This document shows, piece by piece, positions 57,027 to 64,000 of a stretch of 64,000 bases of DNA. How positions within the stretch are numbered: the first letter of the stretch is position 1; every line of letters begins with the position of its first letter. The notes beneath the pieces are model-generated. The model had not been told where the DNA came from. It ran no database searches and saw only the letters and a list, made by a program, of their open reading frames with translations. The DNA comes from Paenibacillus phyllosphaerae (GTDB lineage Bacteria; Bacillota; Bacilli; Paenibacillales; Paenibacillaceae): the NCBI RefSeq assembly GCF_014192105.1, contig NZ_JACHXK010000005.1, positions 1 through 64,000 of the forward strand, in the 5' to 3' direction. A program made the position numbers and the translations under genes.

Positions 57027-59447
57027 CTAGCTTTCGGACACTTCCAAAGACCCATCCGAACGTTCCATCGAAGTATCCACTTCCACAGGCTCCGTCTTCA
57101 AGGTAAAAAGATAATACTGGCGGTCGAACGGAGCCGACGCCGTTATTCGGACATAGTAGATCCCCGCTTCCAGCACCTGCTCGCCTTGGACGCTCATCTG
57201 GCCGGAACGGGACTGCAGCGCAAGTATGGGCTCCTGCCGCCGATCAACCAATTCCAGCTTCATCTGAACCCCTTGCGGGATTTGGGCTAGCGTTAGATTC
57301 ACCAGGCTCTCCGCGGTCAGCCGCAGCTGATACCAGTCGTTATCTCCGCTTGCGCCGATTACGCCCGTATAAGAGAGACCCGGTTTAATTACGGTCGCCT
57401 CATAGGATTTATTATTCGGCTCATTCGGGTCCTTATATTTTTGCCGGTATTCCATCTTCAGCACATATTGGGCGGCAGTCGGACTCGCTTGCGCGGACAT
57501 CGCATCATGGACCCGGATATAGTAGCTGCCCGGGGTGACCACCATCTGCTGGACGACTTCGGCCTCTCCTTCGCCGCCGATATCGATCTCGCGCAGTATC
57601 TCGCCCCGCCTGCCGATTCCGAGCGCCGGGTCAATGCGGACCGAATCCGTCGACAGCGTAAGCGAAAGGACGCCGCCCGTCTCGACATGGAGGATGAACC
57701 AATCCCGATCCCCAGCGGCATGAAAATTGCCGGTGATCGTCTGCGTGCGCGATGCGAGCGTATAAGCCTGATACGGCTTGTCGTTCACTTCATAAGCGTC
57801 GGCGGTATGGCGGAAGCCGGTTGTTAATAGATAAGGCAGGTCAAGCTCCACTTGGCTGTTGTAAAATCCAACCTCGATGTAGTTGATCCCCTTCTTGACC
57901 TTCCATGTCACGGTCTGATTGCCAAGCTTCGTCCCTTTGGTGCTTCGCGCAAGCGCGCTCGAGTACTGCACCAGCTGGACTTGCGGCATGGCGCTGCCTT
58001 TGGCCTTCGATTGGAACGTAAGCGTCAGCTCGCCGTCATACGGCACGCTGATCTTGAACCAATCGCGATCCGCGCCGCCGGCGAGCTCCCCTGCGATTGC
58101 GCTGCCGAGCGGGAACCGCCGCGATTGCGCCCGGGTATTGTTCGGCTCGTATGCATCCGGCTTGAGCGGCTGCTTCAATGAGCGGTCAATGCGGAGCAGC
58201 CCGTAGCCGGTCGCGTCGTCCACGCCAGCCGTCCCGATATCCTGCGCGCTCTGCCTCAGCAGCTCCCGCACCTGATACGGCGCCAGCGTCGGATGAACGG
58301 CCCAGATGAGCGCCGCTGCCGCTGCCGCCTGAGGCGCGGCCATCGAGGTGCCTTGCTCTTCCTCGTAGCCGCCGCCGCGGGCTGTCGTGAAGACGCGCCA
58401 CGGCGCAACCACATCCACCTCCGGTCCGGGATTGGAGCGCGGCTCCGGTTTGCTCGATGCCGTCGCGCCGCCTACGGCAAGCACGGTCGGGAACGCGGCC
58501 GGGTATTTGACTTCCGCCAGCGATCCGAGCGCCAGCCCGTCGTTGCCGCTCGCCGCGACGAGCAGCACGCCCATCTTCTCGGCATATACCGCGATGTCCG
58601 CCAGATACGGCGAGTACCTGTACAGGCCGACGGACAACACGACGATGCGCGCGCCATGCGACACGGCGTACATGATCGCCTTGCCGAGCCGCTCTTCGTC
58701 GCCATACCCTTGTTTGTCAAGCGCTTTAATCGGCATAATGCGCGCCGATCGGATAATCCCCGTCACGTTGCCTCTTTCCGGGCTGCCATGACCGGCGAGA
58801 ATGCCAGCCACATTGGTACCGTGGCCGTTATCGTCCTCCGGCGGCTTCGCCTCGTCGATCAGGTTGATCCCTTTGACGAGGCTTCCCTTCAGGTCGGGAT
58901 GGTCCAGATCGACGCCCGTATCGATGAGCGCGATGATCAGTTTCGTCTGATCCCTCGCGATCTTCCACGCCTCCGGCGCGCCGATCTGCTCCAAGTAGCG
59001 CTGCTTGGCGCCGACCTTACCGGAGCCGGAGGCGCTACCGGCCGCCGCGAGCAGCCCGACCGCCTGGTTCGGCTGCACGTACTCGACGCCCGGAATGGCG
59101 CTTAGCCGCGCGAGCCATTCCGCCGTGTCCGCCCCGGGGTCTGCCGGGCGGACCGTATCGACCACCGCCGGGTGCGTCTGGCGGTGGAGCGTGCGCGTGG
59201 CGGGCAGCGGCGAAGCCTGCGCGCCATCGCGCCATTTGAGGAGCCAGGTACTCGGCTCCTCCGCGGCGCGGGCGGCGCGATCGCCGGCGGGGGCGTAGCC
59301 CGCCGGATCGGCGCCGCCGAGCAGCAGCAGCGCGGCGAGTGCGGCGCTAAGCAGCAGCCGCGCAGCGCGGTAGAGCGCCGCGCGCCGGTTCGCGGCGCGG
59401 CGGTGGTTCGTTTGATCGGTCTGGTTCGTGCCCATGTGCTTCATCAT
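57027..59447 (-). CDS. Secreted subtilisin-like serine protease with three PPC domains
   Basis: 806-aa exported S8 peptidase. An unusually Arg/Ala-rich signal peptide (LLLSAALAALLLLGGADPAG) is followed by a propeptide and the catalytic domain. Asp176 is in ALIDTGVDLDHPDLKG, His209 in DDNGHGTNVAGILAGHG, oxyanion Asn302 in AASGNDG and Ser368 in GTSMAAPQAA; all are intact. Three pre-peptidase C-terminal (PPC) beta-sandwich domains follow, each with a D-x-x-E-x-N-(D/N) start and a D-(R/N)-D-W-(F/Y) turn (about residues 435-540, 545-650, 665-780). These are usually matrix-binding or removable. ATG at 59447 with AAAGG 7 nt upstream. A single gene unit; role likely extracellular nutrition. Confidence 0.95.
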   Translation of the reverse strand: MMKHMGTNQTDQTNHRRAANRRAALYRAARLLLSAALAALLLLGGADPAGYAPAGDRAARAAEEPSTWLLKWRDGAQASPLPATRTLHRQTHPAVVDTVRPADPGADTAEWLARLSAIPGVEYVQPNQAVGLLAAAGSASGSGKVGAKQRYLEQIGAPEAWKIARDQTKLIIALIDTGVDLDHPDLKGSLVKGINLIDEAKPPEDDNGHGTNVAGILAGHGSPERGNVTGIIRSARIMPIKALDKQGYGDEERLGKAIMYAVSHGARIVVLSVGLYRYSPYLADIAVYAEKMGVLLVAASGNDGLALGSLAEVKYPAAFPTVLAVGGATASSKPEPRSNPGPEVDVVAPWRVFTTARGGGYEEEQGTSMAAPQAAAAAALIWAVHPTLAPYQVRELLRQSAQDIGTAGVDDATGYGLLRIDRSLKQPLKPDAYEPNNTRAQSRRFPLGSAIAGELAGGADRDWFKISVPYDGELTLTFQSKAKGSAMPQVQLVQYSSALARSTKGTKLGNQTVTWKVKKGINYIEVGFYNSQVELDLPYLLTTGFRHTADAYEVNDKPYQAYTLASRTQTITGNFHAAGDRDWFILHVETGGVLSLTLSTDSVRIDPALGIGRRGEILREIDIGGEGEAEVVQQMVVTPGSYYIRVHDAMSAQASPTAAQYVLKMEYRQKYKDPNEPNNKSYEATVIKPGLSYTGVIGASGDNDWYQLRLTAESLVNLTLAQIPQGVQMKLELVDRRQEPILALQSRSGQMSVQGEQVLEAGIYYVRITASAPFDRQYYLFTLKTEPVEVDTSMERSDGSLEVSES

Positions 59448-60014
59448 ATTCAGCCTTTAACCCGCATTTTGTTCATATGAAACTTTTCGCGCCGGAAGTC
59501 CTCTTTTCCTTGTCCTCCTGCCTTCCGCCCGGATAAAGAGGACGAACGACCTACGTGAGCTAACACCGTCACCCGATATGTATGCGGCAGGAGAGCGGGT
59601 TAGTTTTAATTTTCGGTATAGCTCGCCTTCGGTGAAGCGCCTCACGCCGTTCACCTTAGGTTCTATTACACACTTTCCCCGGCTGCTACACCGCCGTAAT
59701 AAAAAGTCTTCTTGCGTATGTAACGTAACGGCTAGCGGGGAATGTTGCAGCACGATCGGATATTTTATGGGCATAGCATTCTGAGGGCATGAAATGTGCT
59801 TGCGACGGATCATGAGCAACGGGATCCGCCTATGCCCGACTTCGTTTTCCTGCATAAGCATGCTGTCCGTGGAATATATATCTCCCCTAGATTGGAGCAT
59901 CGACCGGCCGCGTGGGGGAAGAAAATTACCCCCGATTCGCTCTTTGGCGGTGACCGGCATATATATAACGAAAAGTCATTAGAGCATCGATCTATAGGGA
60001 GGCATGCGAGTCCA
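59448..60014. other. Gene-free stretch before rfbC with two long-range inverted repeats
   Basis: No credible gene is seen; a 167-codon minus-strand frame here has low-complexity basic composition and no ribosome-binding site. Two foldable plus-strand blocks are visible. In the first, GGGCATAG (59769-59776) pairs with CTATGCCC (59830-59837), enclosing CGGATC/GATCCG. In the second, ATATATAT (59874-59881) pairs with ATATATA (59959-59965), enclosing CTCC/GGAG and GGGGG/CCCCC stems. They may be structured leader RNA of rfbC. I found no convincing promoter. Confidence 0.4.
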
Positions 60015-60581
60015 ATGAAAGTTCAACCCGCACGATTGGCTGGAGTCAAATGGATCGAACCTACGGTGTTTGAAGATCACCGCGGATTCTTCATGGAGAG
60101 TTATAACGCAGCGGAATATGCGCGCAATGGCATCGCGGCTACCTTCGTGCAGGACAATCATTCCCTGTCTGCCGAAGCAGGTGTCCTCCGCGGACTGCAC
60201 TATCAGCTTCATCCGAAGGCGCAGACGAAGCTTGTCCGCGTCGTTGCAGGCAGCATTCTCGATGTCGTGGTCGATCTGCGCAGCGGTTCTCCCACGTTCG
60301 GGCAATGGGAAAGCTTCGTGCTGTCCGCCGCTAACAAACGTCAGCTGCTGGTGCCGGTCGGTTTCGCGCATGGCTTCTGCACCTTGGAAGCGAACACCGA
60401 GGTGCTGTACAAGGTTGACGAGGTGTACTCGCCCACCCACGAACGGGGCATCGCCTGGAACGATCCGGCTCTGTCGATCGACTGGCCGGTGACGAACCCG
60501 ACGCTATCGGCGAAGGATCAAATCTATCCCTCCCTCTCAGATGCCGAGTTGGACTTCGTCTATCAGGAGGATGAACGATAG
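60015..60581 (+). CDS. rfbC: dTDP-4-dehydrorhamnose 3,5-epimerase
   Basis: 188-aa RmlC-type cupin that epimerises dTDP-4-keto-6-deoxyglucose at C3 and C5 on the route to dTDP-L-rhamnose. Motifs: EDHRGFFMESYN, NHSLSAEAGVLRGLHYQLHP (active-site His/Gly-Leu-His region), VVAGSILDVVVDLRSGSPTFG, VPVGFAHGFCTLEANTEVLYK. I chose the ATG at 60015 with GGGAGGC upstream; the longer frame starting near 59796 lies in the gene-free leader. It is followed by rfbD, 128 nt further, so rhamnose may decorate the surface polymer; rfbA and rfbB are not in the window. Confidence 0.96.
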   Translation: MKVQPARLAGVKWIEPTVFEDHRGFFMESYNAAEYARNGIAATFVQDNHSLSAEAGVLRGLHYQLHPKAQTKLVRVVAGSILDVVVDLRSGSPTFGQWESFVLSAANKRQLLVPVGFAHGFCTLEANTEVLYKVDEVYSPTHERGIAWNDPALSIDWPVTNPTLSAKDQIYPSLSDAELDFVYQEDER

Positions 60582-60709
60582 ACTGCCCTTTTTGCACTAG
60601 AGGCGTGCACTAGGGGCGTGATGCCTATGCCGCAAACGAATGAGAGACGGCCTCTATCGCTCTATCGAACTGCTTGCTACTAATAGTTGAACGGGGAAGG
60701 AAGCTAGAG

Positions 60710-61552
60710 ATGAGAATACTCGTCACCGGAGCAGGCGGCCAGCTCGGCACCGAGCTCGTGCGCTTCCAGGATAGCCGGCATGAGCTGATCGGCTTGGCGC
60801 GTACAGCGCTGGATATTACCGATCCGGCCCAATGCCGGGAGGCGCTTAAGCAGATCAAGCCAGACGGCGTGATTCATTGCGCGGCCTACACCGCGGTCGA
60901 CCGGGCGGAGGACGAACCGAGCCAAGCGTTCGCCGTCAATCACCTCGGTACCCGCAATCTCGCCCTCGCCGCGCAAGAAACGGGGGCCAAATTGTGCTAC
61001 GTCAGCACCGACTACGTTTTTGACGGTCAAGGCACCCGCCCTTATCAAGAAAGCGATGCCGTGAATCCGCAGACGGTCTATGGCCAATCCAAACAGGCCG
61101 GAGAAGCGGAGGTCGCAAGCCTGCTCGATCGCTATTACATCGTCCGCACCTCTTGGGTATTCGGTCGTTACGGGCCCAATTTCGTCAAAACGATGCTCAG
61201 GCTCGCGCGCGAGGGCAAGCCGCTAAGGGTAGTCGATGATCAGGTGGGCTCACCTACGTACACGCATGACCTTGCACGCTTCCTGCTGGAGCTAGTACAG
61301 TCCGACCGTTACGGCATCTACCATGCGACGAACAGCGGCACTTGCTCCTGGTACGCCTTCGCCGAAGCGATCTTCGAGGAGAGCGGTCTTGCGGCGCAAT
61401 TATCGCCTTGCTCGTCAGCGGAATTCGCCAGCAAGGCGCAACGGCCCGCTTATTCCGTGCTTGGCCATGACGCCATCCGCGCGAACGGCTTCACCGATCT
61501 GCCTTCTTGGCGAGATGCGCTCATCCGCATGCTGCAGGAAGAGGAAAGCTAA
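60710..61552 (+). CDS. rfbD: dTDP-4-dehydrorhamnose reductase
   Basis: 280-aa short-chain dehydrogenase completing dTDP-L-rhamnose with NAD(P)H. Rossmann motif LVTGAGGQLGTEL at the N-terminus, catalytic YxxxK in VYGQSKQAGEAEV, and HCAAYTAVDRAEDEPSQAFAVN with YVSTDYVFDG. ATG at 60710, 7 nt after GGAAG; the upstream in-frame start at 60674 has no ribosome-binding site. Same strand and pathway as rfbC. Ends in a bidirectional terminator facing nuoN. Confidence 0.96.
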   Translation: MRILVTGAGGQLGTELVRFQDSRHELIGLARTALDITDPAQCREALKQIKPDGVIHCAAYTAVDRAEDEPSQAFAVNHLGTRNLALAAQETGAKLCYVSTDYVFDGQGTRPYQESDAVNPQTVYGQSKQAGEAEVASLLDRYYIVRTSWVFGRYGPNFVKTMLRLAREGKPLRVVDDQVGSPTYTHDLARFLLELVQSDRYGIYHATNSGTCSWYAFAEAIFEESGLAAQLSPCSSAEFASKAQRPAYSVLGHDAIRANGFTDLPSWRDALIRMLQEEES

Positions 61553-61560
61553 CTCACGCA

Positions 61561-61606
61561 GAAAAGCCGCCCTCTCTCATCTTCATGACGAGAAGGCGGC
61601 TCTTTC
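61561..61606. terminator. Bidirectional terminator between rfbD and nuoN
   Basis: AGCCGCC (61565-61571) pairs with GGCGGCT (61595-61601), with an inner TCTC/GAGA stem. CTTTC follows on the plus strand and TTTTC on the minus strand. It lies between convergent genes. Confidence 0.8.
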
Positions 61607-61639
61607 ATGTGATCGCGCAGCGATCCTTGTTTCTTTTGC

Positions 61640-63211
61640 CTAACGTACCAACAGATCCGTCACGATCGAGATGTGCTCGTTCATCCAGCTCAATAGCGGC
61701 GTCGGCACAATGCCTAACACCAGCGTTAGTGCCGCACAGATCCAAATGACGATGCCCGTCGTGACCGGAACCGGGATCGGCGTGTCGTCGCCGAGGCTCC
61801 GCATGAACATTTGCCTCGCAATCGCGAAGTAGAAGTAGTACGAGATGACGCTGCTGGCGACCATGACGGCCAGAATCCAGTACGCCCCGCTCTGCGCAGC
61901 CCCGAGCAGAATGAACAGCTTCCCGAAGAAGCCGCCCGTCACCGGCAGACCTGCGAGCGAGAGCAAGAAGATCAGCATTGCAATCGCGGTCCATGGCGCC
62001 CGGTGATACATGCCGGCGAAGCCGCCGAGCAGCTCCTCGCCGCGCGACCGCTCGACGAGCGAAACGACCGCGAATGCCCCGATGTTCATTAACATGTAGG
62101 CGATCAGGTAAAAGCCGAATTCGCCTGTATTCGAAGCATGCATATCCTGCAGCGACAGCCCGATCGGGATAAGCAAGTAGCCGGCGTTCGCAACGCCTGA
62201 CAGGGCGAGCAGCCGCTTCATATTGCGCTGCACCAGCGCCGCCGTCGTCCCGACGATCATCGCCGCGGCGGCCAGTACAAGCAGCAGGAGGAAGATATCA
62301 TCGGCGATCGGCCATCCCGGCGCAGAGGCGAAGAACCCGATGCTGAAGACGAGACGGAACATCGCGGCAAGCGAGGCCCCTTTGGCCACGACCGCCAGGA
62401 ATGCGGTGATCGGCGTCGGCGCGCCTTGATACACGTCCGGTGCCCAGGCATGGAACGGAGCAGCCGCTATTTTGACGCCGAAGCCCCCCAGCAGGAGGAA
62501 CAATCCGGCATAGAGCAGCTCGGGCGCCGCAATCGCCTGCTGCGATTGGAACGCTTGCGCGATCGCCCCGAAATTCGTCGCTCCCGTCAAGCCGTACAAG
62601 TAGGACATGCCGAACAGAATGAACGCGGAGGCGATACCGCCGGTCACGACGTACTTAAACGCCGCTTCCGCCGACTTGACCTCCCGCTTCCGTAAGCCCA
62701 CCAGCACATACGTCGTCACGCTCAGCAGCTCCAGCCCCACGTACAGCGTAATGAGGTCGCCCGCAGAGGCCATCATCATCGCGCCGACGACCGCCGGCAG
62801 CAGCAGATAGTAGAATTCGCCGCGGTTCGGCACCTCCTCCTGCTTCACCGTCCCCAGGCTCATCAATACGATCAGCGCGGCCGCGGCCAGGAACACCAGC
62901 TTCAGCATGCTTGCAAAGTCATCGATCCGATAGCTGTCCGCGAGCAAACGAATGACGTCTGCCACAGGTTCGCCCTCCCCGCTCCCCGCCTGATCCCTGT
63001 CGATCAGGCGCCAGAGCACGGCACCCATGGAAGCGACGAGACCCGTTAAGGTCAGGTAACCGATAACCGCACGGCTTGTGCTGCGCGCAAGGAACAGATC
63101 GAGAACGGCGAGCAGGATGAAAAAGGCCAACAGAATCCATTCCGGCGCGAAGTATGCCGCATCCGCCCACGATAGCGGGGCCAACTCGTTCGATACGGTA
63201 TCCGGACTCAT
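61640..63211 (-). CDS. nuoN: NADH-quinone oxidoreductase subunit N
   Basis: 523-aa proton-pumping membrane subunit of complex I (Nuo). About 14 helices. The antiporter-like motifs include LYVGLELLSVTTYVLVGL (conserved Glu), a broken helix with FGVKIAAAPFHAWAPDVYQG, and lysines such as AVVAKGASLAAMFRL. ATG at 63211 overlaps the nuoM stop by 4 nt (ATGA), so both are coupled. As last gene of the nuo operon it is followed by a bidirectional terminator. Many Bacillus species lack Nuo, whereas Paenibacillus/Cohnella types often carry it next to the atp operon and murA. Confidence 0.97.
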   Translation of the reverse strand: MSPDTVSNELAPLSWADAAYFAPEWILLAFFILLAVLDLFLARSTSRAVIGYLTLTGLVASMGAVLWRLIDRDQAGSGEGEPVADVIRLLADSYRIDDFASMLKLVFLAAAALIVLMSLGTVKQEEVPNRGEFYYLLLPAVVGAMMMASAGDLITLYVGLELLSVTTYVLVGLRKREVKSAEAAFKYVVTGGIASAFILFGMSYLYGLTGATNFGAIAQAFQSQQAIAAPELLYAGLFLLLGGFGVKIAAAPFHAWAPDVYQGAPTPITAFLAVVAKGASLAAMFRLVFSIGFFASAPGWPIADDIFLLLLVLAAAAMIVGTTAALVQRNMKRLLALSGVANAGYLLIPIGLSLQDMHASNTGEFGFYLIAYMLMNIGAFAVVSLVERSRGEELLGGFAGMYHRAPWTAIAMLIFLLSLAGLPVTGGFFGKLFILLGAAQSGAYWILAVMVASSVISYYFYFAIARQMFMRSLGDDTPIPVPVTTGIVIWICAALTLVLGIVPTPLLSWMNEHISIVTDLLVR

Positions 63212-64000
63212 GAATCGCCACCTCCTGACAGCTGCCCGAGCAGGAAATCGAAACTATGCTTGAGCGGCGAAGTAAGGACCGCCGGATAGACGCCGATCAG
63301 CACGATGAGCGCCAGCAGCACGATCATCGGCACCGCTTCGACTAGCCGCGCATCGCGGAAGGTCGTGAATCGCTCCTGGACCTGGCCGAACGTGATCGCC
63401 AGAACGCTTCGCAGCATATAGGCAGCCGAGAGGATAATCCCCAGGACGGCAACGGCGGTAAGCGCCGGCTGCGTATCGTACAGTCCGAGCAGAGCCAGCA
63501 GCTCGCCGACGAAGCCCGACAATCCCGGCAGTCCGATCGAGGCAAGACCCGCAGCGAGCAAAATTCCGCTCATGAACGGCATGCTCCGTGCAAAGCCGCC
63601 GAGCTCCTGCAGGTCGGTCGTCCCTGCCCGCTCCTGCAGGCTGCCGACGACGAGGAACAACAGCGCCGAGATCAAGCCGTGCGAGACAAGCTGAATGACC
63701 GCGCCGTTAAGGCCGATTCCGTTCAGCGACGCCAGCCCGAGCAACACGATCCCCATATGGCTGATCGAGGAGTAGGCCAGGACGAGCTTGAAATCTTTTT
63801 GCACAAAAGCGAGTATCGCTCCGTACAGCAGGTTGATCACGCCGAGCAGCGCGAGCACGAACGAGAACGATTCGACCTGCGCGGGGAATAGGAAGATCCC
63901 GAACCGCAGCAAGCCGTAAGCCCCCATCTTCAGCAGCACGCCGGAATGCACCATGACGATCGAAGGCGGAGCTTCCACGTGCACCTTCAGCATCCACGTA
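63208..64000 (-). CDS. nuoM: NADH-quinone oxidoreductase subunit M, 5' end missing (window edge)
   Basis: The C-terminal 263 codons of a proton-pumping subunit of complex I. The visible part starts just after the conserved lumenal WMLKVHVEAPPSIVMVHSGVLLKMG segment and contains YSSISHMGIVLLGLASLNG, the conserved lysine-bearing and histidine helices of NuoM. The gene continues beyond the right edge. It overlaps nuoN by 4 nt. Identification as NuoM rather than NuoL is based on sequence and on its place directly before nuoN. Confidence 0.95.
   Translation of the reverse strand, partial: TWMLKVHVEAPPSIVMVHSGVLLKMGAYGLLRFGIFLFPAQVESFSFVLALLGVINLLYGAILAFVQKDFKLVLAYSSISHMGIVLLGLASLNGIGLNGAVIQLVSHGLISALLFLVVGSLQERAGTTDLQELGGFARSMPFMSGILLAAGLASIGLPGLSGFVGELLALLGLYDTQPALTAVAVLGIILSAAYMLRSVLAITFGQVQERFTTFRDARLVEAVPMIVLLALIVLIGVYPAVLTSPLKHSFDFLLGQLSGGGDS

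Noticed and set aside
59457-59960. 167-codon minus-strand frame before the protease gene
   Set aside because: Low-complexity basic sequence, no ribosome-binding site, no domain; it overlaps the likely rfbC leader.
1-64000. tRNA, rRNA, CRISPR, insertion sequence or prophage
   Set aside because: No cloverleaf, regular spacer array, transposase or phage-type gene could be seen.

Overview
The window comes from a motile, endospore-forming, S-layered Gram-positive bacterium of the Paenibacillaceae (Paenibacillus/Cohnella type). Three lines of evidence support this. The gene order degSU / comFA / comFC / yvyF / flgM / flgN / flgK / flgL / yviE / fliW / csrA / hag is the one known from Bacillus subtilis (comFB is absent). 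Sporulation genes (spoIID, spoIIQ, spoIIID, an alpha/beta-type SASP) are present. There are also three S-layer-homology (SLH) proteins together with csaB, tagO and tagA. Almost everything is read from the minus strand; only a Big_2 surface protein, a VanZ-like gene and rfbC-rfbD are on the plus strand. I see no rRNA, tRNA, CRISPR array, prophage or insertion sequence.

Layout. 1-6.0 kb: late flagellar operon ending in a truncated flagellin gene. SigmaD promoters of the form TAAA-N15-GCCGATAA can be read in front of hag and flgM, and the hag leader carries two CsrA-type sites, which matches the FliW-CsrA-flagellin homeostasis circuit. 6.0-9.4 kb: DNA-uptake genes comFC and comFA, the latter behind a promoter followed by a terminator-like hairpin. 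9.4-14 kb: an orphan glycosyltransferase-like membrane protein, a poly-Ser FlxA-like protein, and an ECF sigma/anti-sigma operon with two membrane proteins. 14-16 kb: degU/degS. 16-42 kb: the cell-surface block: a phosphodiester-glycosidase-type exported protein, a 1449-aa SLH protein, metK, a SASP, two unrecognised exported proteins, the probable major S-layer protein (986 aa, N-terminal SLH, strong codon bias), a 1410-aa SLH protein, tagO, tagA, csaB, a DUF5693 membrane protein and pgcA. 44-45 kb: fabZ and a CDP-alcohol phosphatidyltransferase. 45.5-47.7 kb: a plus-strand Big_2 protein. 48-54 kb: an EpuA-like small protein, flhP, flhO (with its own sigmaD promoter), mbl, spoIIID (sigmaE promoter), spoIIQ (sigmaF promoter), spoIID. 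54-57 kb: vanZ-like gene, murA with a C-terminal extension, a DUF1146 protein. 57-59.4 kb: a subtilisin-like protease with three PPC domains. 60-61.6 kb: rfbC/rfbD. 61.6-64 kb: nuoN and the 3' part of nuoM.

The surface block forms one system. TagO and TagA start a secondary cell-wall polymer, CsaB pyruvylates it, and the SLH domains of the three exported proteins bind the pyruvylated polymer.

The most interesting unexplained signal is a structured intergenic element present three times in the same orientation, 5' of metK, the S-layer gene and mbl. Its core is CCGGAGAAAT followed by a second stem closing on ATTT. In two copies (metK, S-layer) the preceding long stem differs in sequence but keeps its pairing. 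I do not recognise it as a known RNA family. Start codons were chosen from visible ribosome-binding sites; several genes appear to use TTG or GTG.
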